Counted from the stretch's first letter, positions 27,534 through 35,855 are shown. The stretch: 46,576 nt of DNA from Candidatus Woesearchaeota archaeon (GCA_018303125.1 JAGVYS010000001.1:69886-116461), one strand, 5' to 3'. Notes: generated from the sequence alone by a model not told the origin. Numbers and translations are program-made.

Positions 27534-27535
27534 AC

Positions 27536-27543
27536 TATATAAA
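27536..27543 (+). promoter_or_regulatory. TATA box of rpa
   Basis: TATATAAA centred about 27 nt before ATG 27567 predicts a leaderless transcript. Confidence 0.75.
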
Positions 27544-27566
27544 TCTGCATATCGAGCCAGTTTATA

Positions 27567-28571
27567 ATGATAAAGATTCCTTATGAGGAGATTATTTCGA
27601 AGATAAAAGAGGGCTCTAAAATTTCTGAAGCCGAGATATCCTCAAAAATCAAAGAAAAGATGGACCAGCTGGCAGGCCTCATATCAAAGGAAGGCGCTGC
27701 ATATATAGTTGCCAACGAGCTTGGCGTAAAAATGCTTGATAGCTTTAACAGAGAAGTCAAGATAAAAAATATAGCCGAAGGGATGAAATCAGCATCTGTT
27801 CTTGGAAAAGTCATAGAGGTTTATGGCGTCAAGGTATTTAGCAGGAAAGACGGTTCAACAGGCAAAATAGGTTCGTTTGTCATAGCAGATGAGACTGGCA
27901 AGATAAGGGTAGTTCTTTGGAATGAGTTTGCAGAAAAGCTGGACGGCATAACGCCAGGAGCAGTCATAAGGATTAAAGATGCATATGTCAAGGAAAACCA
28001 GGCAGGGAATGAGCTTCATCTTAATAGCAGGTCAGAGATAGAGATAAACCCCAAGGGCGAAGGCATATCTGCTGTTTTTGAGAAAAAGAACAAAAGGAAG
28101 AAGATAAATGAGCTTAATGACAAAGATTCTGATGTTGAACTTCTTGGCACTATAGTGCAGGTATTCGAGCCAAGATTCTACGAGATATGTCCTGAGTGTG
28201 GGAAAAGGCTAAAGTCAAAGGAAGAAAAGCTCCAGTGCGAACAACACGGCATAGTTGAGCCATCATTTGGGTATGTCATTAACCTCATGCTTGATGATGG
28301 CAGTTCATCCATACGCTCAGTTTTTTTCAGGAAGCAGATGGAAAACCTTCTTGCCATGGAAAGTGCAGAAATAATGAAACTCCATGAGGCCCCATCAGAG
28401 TTTCAGCATGTAAAGGACAACCTGCTCGGCAAGATAATAAAAATAGTGGGCAAAGTCTCAAGGAACGAGATGTTCCAGAGGCTGGAGTTTATAGCACAGC
28501 TCGTTTATCCTGAGCCAGACCCTGATGATGAACTTAAGCGCCTTGAAAAGGACGCTCAGGTAGTGGAATAA
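27567..28571 (+). CDS. rpa: Replication protein A-like single-stranded DNA-binding protein
   Basis: 334 residues. A helical N-terminal segment (1-70) is followed by an OB fold (about 72-155; VLGKVIEVYGVKVFSRKDGS, IRVVLWNEFAEKL). A second region carries a CPECG...CEQHG zinc finger (about 208-226) and a C-terminal OB-like part. This is the layout of the archaeal single-chain RPA. The protein protects single-stranded DNA in replication and recombination, in keeping with radA downstream. TATA spacing and the first Met of the N-terminal helix agree on the start. A second OB fold is only weakly visible by eye. Confidence 0.9.
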   Translation: MIKIPYEEIISKIKEGSKISEAEISSKIKEKMDQLAGLISKEGAAYIVANELGVKMLDSFNREVKIKNIAEGMKSASVLGKVIEVYGVKVFSRKDGSTGKIGSFVIADETGKIRVVLWNEFAEKLDGITPGAVIRIKDAYVKENQAGNELHLNSRSEIEINPKGEGISAVFEKKNKRKKINELNDKDSDVELLGTIVQVFEPRFYEICPECGKRLKSKEEKLQCEQHGIVEPSFGYVINLMLDDGSSSIRSVFFRKQMENLLAMESAEIMKLHEAPSEFQHVKDNLLGKIIKIVGKVSRNEMFQRLEFIAQLVYPEPDPDDELKRLEKDAQVVE

Positions 28572-28633
28572 TCTTCTTAGACTCTAAACCCAAATTAAAT
28601 TTTCTAGTTATAGGCTCTAAAAGCTTGATTATT

Positions 28634-28650
28634 ACTGGACACTGTCCAGT
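28634..28650. promoter_or_regulatory. 17-bp palindrome upstream of the radA-operon TATA box
   Basis: ACTGGACA-C-TGTCCAGT is a perfect 8-bp inverted repeat with one central base, ending 12 bases before the TATA box at 28663. Length, symmetry and position are those of an operator for a dimeric regulator of the radA operon. The rest of 28572-28633 contains only T-rich sequence likely to end rpa transcription. Confidence 0.6.
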
Positions 28651-28662
28651 ATTCACATAAGG

Positions 28663-28670
28663 TATATAAA
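28663..28670 (+). promoter_or_regulatory. TATA box of radA operon
   Basis: TATATAAA with GG before it predicts transcription from about 28692, some 145 nt before the first good start codon (28838). That long leader contrasts with the other promoters of the window, which are nearly all leaderless. Confidence 0.65.
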
Positions 28671-28692
28671 TAAAATAGGCTATTTAGATATT

Positions 28693-28837
28693 GCTTCCTT
28701 GGGCTAGGGACTCATAGCACTTTGGCAAAAGCAGTTCCTTAACCCTGAGCAAAAAACCAAATCCCATCCCTGGGGCCAAATGCCCATAAATAAGGGGATG
28801 TTGAAATAAGAACCGAAAGGAATGGAGGTTGGTAAGG
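28693..28837 (+). ncRNA. Structured 5' leader or small RNA upstream of radA operon
   Basis: Two stem-loops can be drawn. First, GGG-TAGGGACT near 28701-28712 pairs with AGTTCCTTA-ACCC near 28753-28765 (one mismatch, one bulge, one G-U), with a CTTT/AAAG mini-hairpin in its loop. Second, CATCCC pairs with GGGATG around an inner GGGC-CAAAT-GCCC hairpin (about 28778-28815). An AT-rich internal loop on one side of the second stem resembles those of kink-turn RNAs. No known riboswitch or H/ACA consensus could be assigned. It ends in GGAGGT, the ribosome site for the gene at 28838. Confidence 0.45.
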
Positions 28838-29140
28838 ATGAAAGGAGCAACTAGTACAGGGAATATCCCTGAGAAAAAATTCAGCACAGGAGTTATAAGT
28901 GCAACGGTATGGAAAAATACCGGTAAGAACAGCAAAGGAGAAGAAATAGAGTACAGGACTGTTTCTCTGCAGAGGAGATATAAGGATAAGAATAATGCAT
29001 GGCAGACGTCTGGTTCTCTGAGGATTAATGACCTGCCAAAGGCAACTCTTGTTCTGAGCAAGGCATATGAGTTTGCCGTCCTGAGAGACACTCAGATGCA
29101 TGCAGAAGAAGAGGAAATAAGCGAAGAGATAGTGATGTAA
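28838..29140 (+). CDS. Conserved small protein of radA operon, possible nucleic-acid binder
   Basis: 100 residues. The core ([52 protein letters not shown]) is a beta-sheet followed by a helix. It matches an unnamed family I recall from DPANN genomes. Aromatic and basic residues along the strands (W, Y, RRYKDK, W) suggest contact with DNA or RNA; function is inference only. ATG 28838 has GGAGGT 9 nt upstream; a TTG at 28829 is a weaker choice. radA starts two bases after its stop. An acidic tail ([13 protein letters not shown]) is like those of some single-stranded DNA-binding proteins, where the tail recruits partners. Confidence 0.78.
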   Translation: MKGATSTGNIPEKKFSTGVISATVWKNTGKNSKGEEIEYRTVSLQRRYKDKNNAWQTSGSLRINDLPKATLVLSKAYEFAVLRDTQMHAEEEEISEEIVM

Positions 29141-29141
29141 G

Positions 29142-30152
29142 ATGCAAGAGGAAGACTATATGCAGGAGCTAAATGACAACACCACAGTTAAAAAGCAGAA
29201 GGTTGCAGAGGAGAAGGACCTTTTCGACATTCCGGGAGTAGGGGCAGCCACAGTTGAGAAGCTCCAGATGGGAGGATTTCAGGATCTAATGGCAGTGGCA
29301 GTTGCCACGCCAGGCGAGCTTATAGATGCAACCGGTGTCGGGGAAGCAGTTGCAAAGAAGATGATAGCCTCTGCAAGGTCAATGCTTGACATGGGATTCT
29401 CCTCTGGATTGGATATGCTGGAAAAAAGAAAGAACATAATTAAGATAACAACAGGCTCAAAGGAGCTTGACAAGCTTCTTGGCGGCGGTGTAGAAACAAA
29501 CGGAATAACCGAAACATACGGCCAGTATGGCTCTGGAAAGTCCCAGCTTGCCCATATTCTTGCAGTGAGGGCCCAGATGCCTGTTGCAGAAGGTGGCGCA
29601 GGTGGCCAGGTGGTCTTTATAGACACAGAGTCAACTTTCAGGCCTGAAAGAATAGTTGAGATAGCAAAGGGAGTAGGCATTAATCCGGATGAGGTGCTCA
29701 GAAACATTAAGGTAGCAAGGGCTTATAATTCCGACCACCAGATGCTTTTGGCTGAGAAAGTAGAGGACCTCATTAAGAAGGAAGGGTTAAACATAAAGCT
29801 CGTTGTTGTTGATTCTCTAACTGCGCATTTCAGGGCAGAGTTTGTTGGTCGTGGAACATTAGCAGATAGGCAGCAAAAGCTTAATAAGCACATGCACGTC
29901 CTCTCAAAACTGGCAGATACACAGAATATCTGCATATATGTCACCAACCAAGTTATGTCCAAGCCTGACCAGTTTTTCGGCGATCCAACAGAAGCAATCG
30001 GCGGAAATATAGTGGGCCATAACTCGCAGACAAGGATTTATATAAGGAAGGGCAAAAAGGGTACAAGAGTAGCCAAACTGGTCGATTCACCCTATTTGCC
30101 TGATGGTGAGGCAGGCTTTGTCATAGTGGAGAAGGGCATAGAAGACGTTTGA
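29142..30152 (+). CDS. radA: RadA recombinase
   Basis: 336 residues, the archaeal Rad51/RecA homologue that forms filaments on single-stranded DNA and drives strand exchange. Helix-hairpin-helix DNA-binding motifs ([27 protein letters not shown]) lie in residues 28-85. Walker A is GQYGSGKSQ (about 126-134), where GEFGSGKTQ is usual. Walker B is [11 protein letters not shown] (about 220-230). L2-like [15 protein letters not shown] lies near 280. Start at 29142 follows the previous stop closely; an in-frame ATG at 29160 is possible. Cotranscribed with the small protein before it and next to rpa. Confidence 0.97.
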   Translation: MQEEDYMQELNDNTTVKKQKVAEEKDLFDIPGVGAATVEKLQMGGFQDLMAVAVATPGELIDATGVGEAVAKKMIASARSMLDMGFSSGLDMLEKRKNIIKITTGSKELDKLLGGGVETNGITETYGQYGSGKSQLAHILAVRAQMPVAEGGAGGQVVFIDTESTFRPERIVEIAKGVGINPDEVLRNIKVARAYNSDHQMLLAEKVEDLIKKEGLNIKLVVVDSLTAHFRAEFVGRGTLADRQQKLNKHMHVLSKLADTQNICIYVTNQVMSKPDQFFGDPTEAIGGNIVGHNSQTRIYIRKGKKGTRVAKLVDSPYLPDGEAGFVIVEKGIEDV

Positions 30153-30154
30153 TT

Positions 30155-30259
30155 ATGGTCGAGATAAGGCCAATGCATGCGGAAAGCGGAAATTTTACTT
30201 TTTTTATACTTTTGATAATTGCAACACTGCTTCTCTTCACCTTTGTTATGGCTCATTGA
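30155..30259 (+). CDS. 34-residue membrane peptide downstream of radA
   Basis: MVEIRPMHAESGNFTFFILL continues as one hydrophobic helix to near the end (IIATLLLFTFVMAH). It starts two bases after the radA stop in the same direction, so it may be cotranscribed. The size makes it uncertain. It ends 21 bases before the convergent ATPase gene. Confidence 0.4.
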   Translation: MVEIRPMHAESGNFTFFILLIIATLLLFTFVMAH

Positions 30260-30280
30260 AATCTCTTTAGCGAGCCAGAT

Positions 30281-32923
30281 TTACATATGTTCTAAATCAA
30301 AAAATTTGATTTTTTTATTTGCATATTTCAACAAATCAAAGATTATTGCTAAAGATAAGGATAATGCAAGCACAATTAACAATCCGTCTGTTTTTAATGG
30401 AACTGTTTCAAATACTTTGTTTAATGGAGAGTATACTATGGCAAATGTCGCAATCAAGGATATAGCAGAGGCATAGAAAAGATAATGGTTTGCCATTAAT
30501 CCCCTATTGAAAACGCCTTTCCTAAATGATCGGAAATTAAATGCAGAAACTATCTCCAAGCTTATTAGCGAAAACAGTGCTACTGTCCTAGCATATTCAT
30601 GTGTTGCCCCTAAAACATTAAAAACAAAAAAATAGGAAGACAAAACAAGAATAGCGAGCAAACCTCCGGTAAAAAATAGGAGGGTGAGCAGTTTTTTGTT
30701 AAATATATCCGAATTTCTTCTAGGTGGCTCTGCCATGGAGTCATTTGAAGAAGGGTTTAATCCTAAAGTTATTGCAGGCAAGTTATCAGTTACAAGATTC
30801 ATAAAAAGAATTTGCAAAGCCAGTAATATAGGTATTTGCCATCCTAAAAATGGTGACAGTAAAACACCAACAAACAAAATTGAGAGTTCTGCAACGTTGC
30901 AAGAAAGCTGATAAGTGGCAAATTTTCTTATGTTTTTGAAAATTGTTCTTCCCTCGCTAATTGCCGACACTATAGTGCTGAAATTATCATCTTTTAATGT
31001 CAAATCTGCCACAGAACGGGAAACATCTGTTCCTTTTTTACCCATAGCTATGCCGATATGCGCCTCTTTTAAAGCAGGGGCATCATTAACACCATCGCCT
31101 GTCATTGTCACTATCTCTCCATTTGATTTTAATGCCCTGACTATCCTTAGCTTATGTTCCGGTTTAACTCTTGCAAAAATTGAAATGTTGCTTATTTCTT
31201 TTTTCAGTTCATCATCTGTAAGGTTATCTAAATCATTGCCTTCCATTACCTTACCATTTATTCCGATTTCTTTAGCGATTGATATTGCAGTTTCTTTATT
31301 ATCTCCTGTAATCATGTTTACTTTAATTCCAGCAGTATAGCATTGAGCTATGGCATCTTTTACCTCTTCACGAGCAGGATCTTCCATCCCTGCAAAACCA
31401 ACGAATATCAAGTCATCTTCAAAAGGGTCATTTTTTAATTGGTTTACTTTTTTATAAGCAAAAGCAATAGTTCTCAGAGAACTAATGGTCATATTTTTAT
31501 TAAAATCCAGTATCTTCTCTTTTTCAATTTTGGTTAATCTGTAAATTGATTTGTTTTTCTGGATATACTTGCATTTTTTTATCAGGTATTCCAATGCACC
31601 CTTTGAATAAGCTATGTTTTCTTCATTTATTTTGCATAGCACAGACATCATTTTTCTTTCAGAATTAAATGGTTTTTCCTGGATTTTTATTAATCTTAAG
31701 TCTTCCTTGAATAACCCGGCCTTTACGCCCATAATCAAAAGGGCAGATTCCGTAGGCGAGCCAATTGTCTTGAACTCCATATCCTTTCCAGTTCTTTCTA
31801 TTATTGCATCATTGCATATGACAGCATTCATCATTATGTTTCTTAAAGCAGGCTCATTATTCGGATTAATCTTTTTATTTTTATACAGAAAATTTCCTTT
31901 TCCTTCATAACCTGTTCCAGTAACTTCATAAACTGTATTATTCGCAAAAACTTTTCTGACAGTCATTTCTCCTTTTGTTATAGTTCCTGTTTTGTCAGAG
32001 CATATCACGGTTGTTTCTCCAAGTGTCTCTATTATAGACATCCTATTGACAATAGCATTTTTTTTGGCCATATGGTGGGCCCCTGAAGCCAGGGTAGTTA
32101 TTAGTACAACAGGAAAGCCTTCCGGAAATGCCGAAACTGCCAAAGCAATAACTAAAATCAGGACGTTTAATACTACTTCTTCACTTATTGTAGCACTTCT
32201 TGATAGCATAAGCAGGCCAGTTAAGGTAGAAACAACTATTGCTACAGTGACCATGTACTTGGCAATTTTGTTGACCTTTTTTTGAAGTGGCAATTCTTTT
32301 TCTGTAGAGGATATCAACCCAGAGATTTTTCCAAATTTGGTGTTCATTCCTGTATGGATGACTTTCGCTATGCATCTGCCATTAACAATATATGATCCCA
32401 TAAAAACAGAATTTACTTCCGCATAATTTTTTCCTGATGCTGCTCTTTTTTTTACTTCCATAGATTCCCCTGTTAGGATAGACTCATCTACTCGTAACTC
32501 TTTTTCTTCAAGTATTATGCAATCTGCCGGAATCTTATCTCCATTTCTTAAAACTAAAATATCTTCCGGGACTATGTTTACTGACAGGACTTCCTGCTCT
32601 TTTCCATCACGTATCACTATAGATACCTGGATTAGCATGCTTTTCAGAGCAGAAATAGACTTTTCTGCTCTGAACTCCTGGAGAAACCCGGCAAATACGA
32701 CCATGCAGATTATTGCAAGAATAGCATATGCGGTGATAGACTTGCCTATAAAAAAAGAAACAACCATTGTAAATGTTAGTAGGTATATGATAAAATTGCT
32801 TTTTATTTGCCTCAATAATATCCTTAAAGGAGTTGTTTTGGAAATATCCTTAATGTCGTTTAGGCCAAATTCTTCAAGCCTCTTTTCAGCCTCTATTGCG
32901 GTTAAACCTTTTTCTTCAATCAT
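30281..32923 (-). CDS. P2A-type Ca2+-transporting P-type ATPase
   Basis: 880 residues, ten predicted helices. The phosphorylation motif SDKTGTITKGE lies near residue 309, GESMEV in the actuator domain near 150, MITGDN and TGDGVNDAPALKEA in the P domain. Ion-site residues follow the SERCA type: PEGFP in M4 (usually PEGLP), NVAELS in M5, NLVTDNLPA in M6. These make Ca2+ export the best call, with Mn2+ as an alternative. The N-terminal LTAIEAEKRLEEFGLNDI is the family's cation-ATPase N domain. It is downstream of an ArsR regulator and a CBS protein with a 45-bp gap, so probably one operon. Confidence 0.93.
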   Translation of the reverse strand: MIEEKGLTAIEAEKRLEEFGLNDIKDISKTTPLRILLRQIKSNFIIYLLTFTMVVSFFIGKSITAYAILAIICMVVFAGFLQEFRAEKSISALKSMLIQVSIVIRDGKEQEVLSVNIVPEDILVLRNGDKIPADCIILEEKELRVDESILTGESMEVKKRAASGKNYAEVNSVFMGSYIVNGRCIAKVIHTGMNTKFGKISGLISSTEKELPLQKKVNKIAKYMVTVAIVVSTLTGLLMLSRSATISEEVVLNVLILVIALAVSAFPEGFPVVLITTLASGAHHMAKKNAIVNRMSIIETLGETTVICSDKTGTITKGEMTVRKVFANNTVYEVTGTGYEGKGNFLYKNKKINPNNEPALRNIMMNAVICNDAIIERTGKDMEFKTIGSPTESALLIMGVKAGLFKEDLRLIKIQEKPFNSERKMMSVLCKINEENIAYSKGALEYLIKKCKYIQKNKSIYRLTKIEKEKILDFNKNMTISSLRTIAFAYKKVNQLKNDPFEDDLIFVGFAGMEDPAREEVKDAIAQCYTAGIKVNMITGDNKETAISIAKEIGINGKVMEGNDLDNLTDDELKKEISNISIFARVKPEHKLRIVRALKSNGEIVTMTGDGVNDAPALKEAHIGIAMGKKGTDVSRSVADLTLKDDNFSTIVSAISEGRTIFKNIRKFATYQLSCNVAELSILFVGVLLSPFLGWQIPILLALQILFMNLVTDNLPAITLGLNPSSNDSMAEPPRRNSDIFNKKLLTLLFFTGGLLAILVLSSYFFVFNVLGATHEYARTVALFSLISLEIVSAFNFRSFRKGVFNRGLMANHYLFYASAISLIATFAIVYSPLNKVFETVPLKTDGLLIVLALSLSLAIIFDLLKYANKKIKFFDLEHM

Positions 32924-32968
32924 AGTTCACATAACTGATAATACCCAAATCTCGGGTTCCATTTTCAA

Positions 32969-33370
32969 TTAATAGTCTTTCAGCAAATTTATGAGGCTGC
33001 TAGGTGTAACAACCCCAATGACTTTATCATTTTCGTCCAATACTGGTATGTACTGGAAACCTTCTTTCCACATCAATCCAATAACCTTATTTATTGGCGT
33101 GTCCTTTCTGACTGCAGATTTGTTTTTGTTGACAAGGTCTTTTGCAGACTTATAGAGAAATTCCCGTTTATACCCTATATTCAGCGTTTTGACAAGCGGC
33201 TCATATTTTACCTGCTGCAAAAATAGCGCGATTACATCATTATCTCCAATTGCACCAAAAAATTTCCTGTCTTTTGTAACAACAATGCATGCATTAACAT
33301 GCTCATTCCTCAATTTTTTTAGAACTGTTGCTGAGCTGTCATCACATCGTAATAGGACAGGCTTAATCAT
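32969..33370 (-). CDS. CBS-domain pair protein (5' end apparently frameshifted)
   Basis: 133 residues from the first ATG: two CBS repeats (MIKPVLLRCDDSSATVLKKL to NDVIALFL; AVRKDTPINKVIGL to TPSSLINLL) that form an adenine-nucleotide sensing module. In the same frame upstream, 28 more codons read like protein (RLRGEQAELLADEYAIKKL, CAKDAM), but no start codon serves them. A TGA precedes, right at an A7 run (see the entry for 33371-33462). Placed between the ArsR regulator and the ATPase, it may regulate the pump. Confidence 0.8.
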   Translation of the reverse strand: MIKPVLLRCDDSSATVLKKLRNEHVNACIVVTKDRKFFGAIGDNDVIALFLQQVKYEPLVKTLNIGYKREFLYKSAKDLVNKNKSAVRKDTPINKVIGLMWKEGFQYIPVLDENDKVIGVVTPSSLINLLKDY

Positions 33371-33462
33371 CGCATCTTTTGCGCATAATTTCTTAATAGC
33401 ATATTCATCTGCCAGAAGTTCTGCTTGTTCGCCTCTTAATCTATTTGATTTTTTTCAATCAC
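33371..33462 (-). other. Probable true 5' end of CBS gene, out of frame at an A7 run
   Basis: GTG at 33462, with GGTGAT 4 nt upstream overlapping the arsR stop, reads V-I-E-K then goes out of frame within seven A's (33449-33455). With one extra A it would continue KSNRLRGEQAELLADEYAIK into the CBS frame without a break. Either a sequence error or a real slippage site. Confidence 0.6.
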
Positions 33463-33466
33463 TAGA

Positions 33467-33739
33467 TCACCTCATAGTTTTTACAATTTTATCATATTCT
33501 CTAATTAGCTGCTTCATTCTTGGTATTTTAAGGAAATAAAATCGTTCTCTGCCTTCATCTTTTGATTTAAGAATCCCTAAATCATACAGTTTTTTTAAGT
33601 GCTTGGAAGCTGAAGGTTCTGATAGATTTAAAATACTGGCTACGCCATGCACTGATATATTGTCATTTTTTACTAAGAATCGAATTATTTCTCTTCTCAC
33701 ATTTGAACCCAAGGCCCTTGCTAATTTGTCTTCAGGCAT
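33467..33739 (-). CDS. ArsR-family transcriptional regulator
   Basis: 90 residues with a winged helix-turn-helix: NVRREIIRFLVKNDNISVHG, then SEPSASKHLKKLYDLGILK as the recognition helix and turn, and RERFYFLKIP as the wing. There is no cysteine at all, so it lacks the ELCVCDL-type metal site and probably senses something other than soft metals. I chose ATG 33739 since a TATA box lies 26 nt upstream; an ATG nine bases earlier is in frame. It heads the CBS/ATPase operon and has an inverted repeat at its promoter. Confidence 0.88.
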   Translation of the reverse strand: MPEDKLARALGSNVRREIIRFLVKNDNISVHGVASILNLSEPSASKHLKKLYDLGILKSKDEGRERFYFLKIPRMKQLIREYDKIVKTMR

Positions 33740-33761
33740 GATTATCATATACTATGTTTAA

Positions 33762-33790
33762 TATTTAAATGTTTCATTGTTGGGAAACAT
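33762..33790 (-). promoter_or_regulatory. arsR promoter and operator
   Basis: TATA box TTTAAATA (minus strand, 33762-33769) for a leaderless arsR mRNA. Abutting it upstream is ATGTTTC-N8-GAAACAT (33769-33790), a perfect 7-bp inverted repeat covering the BRE position, well placed for autorepression. A further ATGTTTA half site lies at 33754. Confidence 0.6.
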
Positions 33791-33808
33791 AGCAACATAA
33801 AACCAGAA

Positions 33809-34525
33809 CTATACATTCCAGCCGCCGCTGACCTTTATGTTTGAGCCGGTTATATACTCAGACTCCTTCCTAATCAAGAATAAGATGGCGTTTGTTATGT
33901 CGCTGTATGATGCATCTCTTCCTTTTGGTATCTTCTCTTCAGGCTTTACGATAGAATTCTCCAAGACACCCGGAGAAACAGCATTTACAGTTATATCGTA
34001 TTTTGCATAAGCCTCGGCAAGGCTCTTTGTGAGTATAAGCACAGAGGTCTTTCCTGCCATATATGGCGTTATCCTAGGCCAGGCCTTTATCAGGTCAGCA
34101 CCGGAATCTGAGATATTTACTATCCTGCCAAAATTCTGCTTTACCATATACGGCAATGCATAATGGCACATGTTGAAAGTCGTTGTTGCTGTTGTCCTTA
34201 GGAGGTATTCCCATTCTTCTGGCGTTACCTTGTCAATTGTCTTTACAAGAAAATTTCCTACATTGTTTATCAGGACATCTATCCTGCCCTTTTTTCTAAT
34301 TGCAGCCTCTACAAGCTTTTTTGCGCCGCCGGCAGTGCTTATGTCAGCTTTTATGCAAAATGAATCGCTTCCAATGCTTCTAAGCTCTTTTTCAGTAGAA
34401 ACAGCCTCTTTTTTGCTTGTGTTGTAATGCACAATGACATCATAACCTTCCTTTGCCAGGGCAATGGATATCGCTTTACCTGTCCGCTTCGCATTGCCCG
34501 TAACAATGGCAGTTCTCTTAATCAT
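33809..34525 (-). CDS. Pteridine-reductase-like short-chain dehydrogenase (PTR1/FolM type)
   Basis: 238-residue SDR with a Rossmann fold. The nucleotide motif is TGNAKRTG (residues 9-16), matching the TGxxxRxG form of pteridine reductases rather than the classical TGxxxGxG. NNVG is at 87-90. IVNISDS places Asp140 where classical SDRs have Ser, followed by Tyr155-x3-Lys159; a D-Y-K triad is the PTR1/FolM signature, though the D-to-Y spacing is two longer. The family reduces dihydropterins with NADPH. It overlaps the PTPS/QueD gene by 8 bases, downstream of folE, which makes a tetrahydropterin product likely. Alternative: a general SDR of fatty acid type. Confidence 0.8.
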   Translation of the reverse strand: MIKRTAIVTGNAKRTGKAISIALAKEGYDVIVHYNTSKKEAVSTEKELRSIGSDSFCIKADISTAGGAKKLVEAAIRKKGRIDVLINNVGNFLVKTIDKVTPEEWEYLLRTTATTTFNMCHYALPYMVKQNFGRIVNISDSGADLIKAWPRITPYMAGKTSVLILTKSLAEAYAKYDITVNAVSPGVLENSIVKPEEKIPKGRDASYSDITNAILFLIRKESEYITGSNIKVSGGWNV

Positions 34526-34952
34526 TGTAAGAAGCAGAGGAATTTGGAGTTTCCCAGACGGTTATATTCTCTAGTTTCATCTTTTTACTCGCAAGCTTTG
34601 GTTTTAGCAACCCGTAAGTATACTTTGCTATATTCTCGGCAGTTGGAACAAAAGGCACGAATATTATTTTCTGGCTGTGAAATTTCCTGAATTGAGGCGC
34701 AAATGGATCATTATCATACATCATGAAACCATGGTCAAGCCTTTCATGTATCTCCTTCATCATGGCTTCCTTGAGGTCTGAAAAATCTATTATCATGCCT
34801 TCATCAGATGCACCTTTCACTCTTACATTCTTTCCAGAAACGCATGCCTCGAAAATATACCTGTGCCCATGAATATTTCTGCATTTGCTCTTATGGTTTG
34901 GGATTCTATGGCCCATGTCTATCTCAATCTTCCGGGTTATAGAATTTTTCAT
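34518..34952 (-). CDS. 6-pyruvoyl-tetrahydropterin synthase / QueD family
   Basis: 144 residues. Zinc ligands His15, His28 and His30 (DMGHRI, NIHGHRY) and the catalytic Cys24 in C-x3-HGH are present. The acid/base region [13 protein letters not shown] and the [10 protein letters not shown] substrate Glu complete the site. Such enzymes act on dihydroneopterin triphosphate, giving either 6-pyruvoyl-tetrahydropterin (biopterin route) or 6-carboxy-tetrahydropterin (queuosine/archaeosine). Sequence alone does not tell; the reductase downstream and the lack of queC or queE nearby favour the first. ATGA overlap with folE. Confidence 0.88.
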   Translation of the reverse strand: MKNSITRKIEIDMGHRIPNHKSKCRNIHGHRYIFEACVSGKNVRVKGASDEGMIIDFSDLKEAMMKEIHERLDHGFMMYDNDPFAPQFRKFHSQKIIFVPFVPTAENIAKYTYGLLKPKLASKKMKLENITVWETPNSSASYND

Positions 34953-35485
34953 CTTATCAGGTTAAGGAACTCCGTTCTTGTTGACTCATCCTTGAAGCAG
35001 CCGAGCATGCAGCTTGTCTTCATTACAGAATTCTGCTTTTCAACCCCTCGCATCATCATGCACAGGTGCCTTGCTTCTATCACAACAGCAACACCCTTTG
35101 GCTTAAGGCTGTCCATTATGGCATCTGCTATCTGCGTGGTAAGATTCTCCTGTATTTGCAGCCTTCTTGCAAATATGTCAACAACCCTTGCAATCTTTGA
35201 AAGGCCTATTACCTTTCCATTTGGGACATAGGCAACGTGGCACTTCCCGAAAAAAGGCAGTAAATGATGTTCACAAAGGGAATACATTTCTATGTCCTTG
35301 ACAAGTACCATCTCATCAATCTTAGAACTGAATATTGCGCCATTTATGACATCCTTTGCGATCTTTCCATACCCTCCAGTCAAATACCTGAACGCATCAG
35401 CAGCCCTCTTTGGTGTGTTAGCTAATGTCTCTTTCGGCAGGCTAACATCCAATGCCTTGATTATCTCTTTGTAGCTCTTTTCCAT
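34949..35485 (-). CDS. folE: GTP cyclohydrolase I (FolE type)
   Basis: 178 residues converting GTP to dihydroneopterin triphosphate, first step of pterin synthesis. Zinc ligands Cys71 and His74 ([10 protein letters not shown]) and Cys142 ([11 protein letters not shown]) are all present; [19 protein letters not shown] and the end TSCMLGCF are typical. Type I (FolE) rather than the MptA/FolE2 type more usual in archaea. Heads a three-gene overlapping operon with the PTPS and SDR genes. The TATA element is weak (TTAATAA about 26 nt before the start). Confidence 0.95.
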   Translation of the reverse strand: MEKSYKEIIKALDVSLPKETLANTPKRAADAFRYLTGGYGKIAKDVINGAIFSSKIDEMVLVKDIEMYSLCEHHLLPFFGKCHVAYVPNGKVIGLSKIARVVDIFARRLQIQENLTTQIADAIMDSLKPKGVAVVIEARHLCMMMRGVEKQNSVMKTSCMLGCFKDESTRTEFLNLIR

Positions 35486-35528
35486 ATCAGGGAAGAAAAT
35501 TTGTTTGCCTTATTAATCTTGCCTAGTA

Positions 35529-35744
35529 CTATATCTTGCTGCAGTAAGGGCACTTTGGAGATACGAGCTCATAGATACCATAAACAATGAGTATGACTGC
35601 TATGAATGTGGCCCAGTCAGTTATGGACATCACTGAGTTAACCATTATAAGTATACCAAGTACAATGGAAATTGCACCGCAGCATTTTTTGCACATACCG
35701 CACGAATTAGCCACTGTGGAAGACACTTTTAAGACTTTCTTCAT
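35529..35744 (-). CDS. Small Cys-rich two-helix membrane protein
   Basis: 71 residues: MKKVLKVSSTVANSCGMCKK then CCG, two hydrophobic helices (about 26-41 and 45-60), and a CPYC at the end. CxxCxxCC and CPYC could bind a metal as a zinc-ribbon-like pair on the same side of the membrane. GAGGTGG lies 5 nt before ATG 35744; an in-frame ATG is nine bases upstream. 43 bases upstream of folE in the same direction; a shared function is unproven. Confidence 0.65.
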   Translation of the reverse strand: MKKVLKVSSTVANSCGMCKKCCGAISIVLGILIMVNSVMSITDWATFIAVILIVYGIYELVSPKCPYCSKI

Positions 35745-35825
35745 GAATACCACCTCTTTTAGGCAAAATAGGCACAGTAGTTTAAAAATCTTCCTTTCAA
35801 TGCTTATAAATGGCGCACAGCGATA

Positions 35826-35833
35826 TTTATAAA
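35826..35833 (+). promoter_or_regulatory. TATA box of dph2-taw1
   Basis: TTTATAAA centred 26-27 nt before ATG 35856: leaderless start. Confidence 0.75.
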
Positions 35834-35855
35834 TTGCTTAAGACTTTTCTGCCAT

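Noticed and set aside
28690-28800. Possible tRNA: a CCAAATCCCATCCCTGGGGCCA stretch in short pieces looks like a T-arm and acceptor end
   Set aside because: No 5-bp T stem, anticodon stem or matching acceptor 5' half can be formed; the two-hairpin fold fits better.
28684-29091. Minus-strand frames of 120-135 codons opposite the radA partner gene
   Set aside because: The plus-strand frame has a conserved pattern, ribosome site and operon context; the minus frames are shadows.
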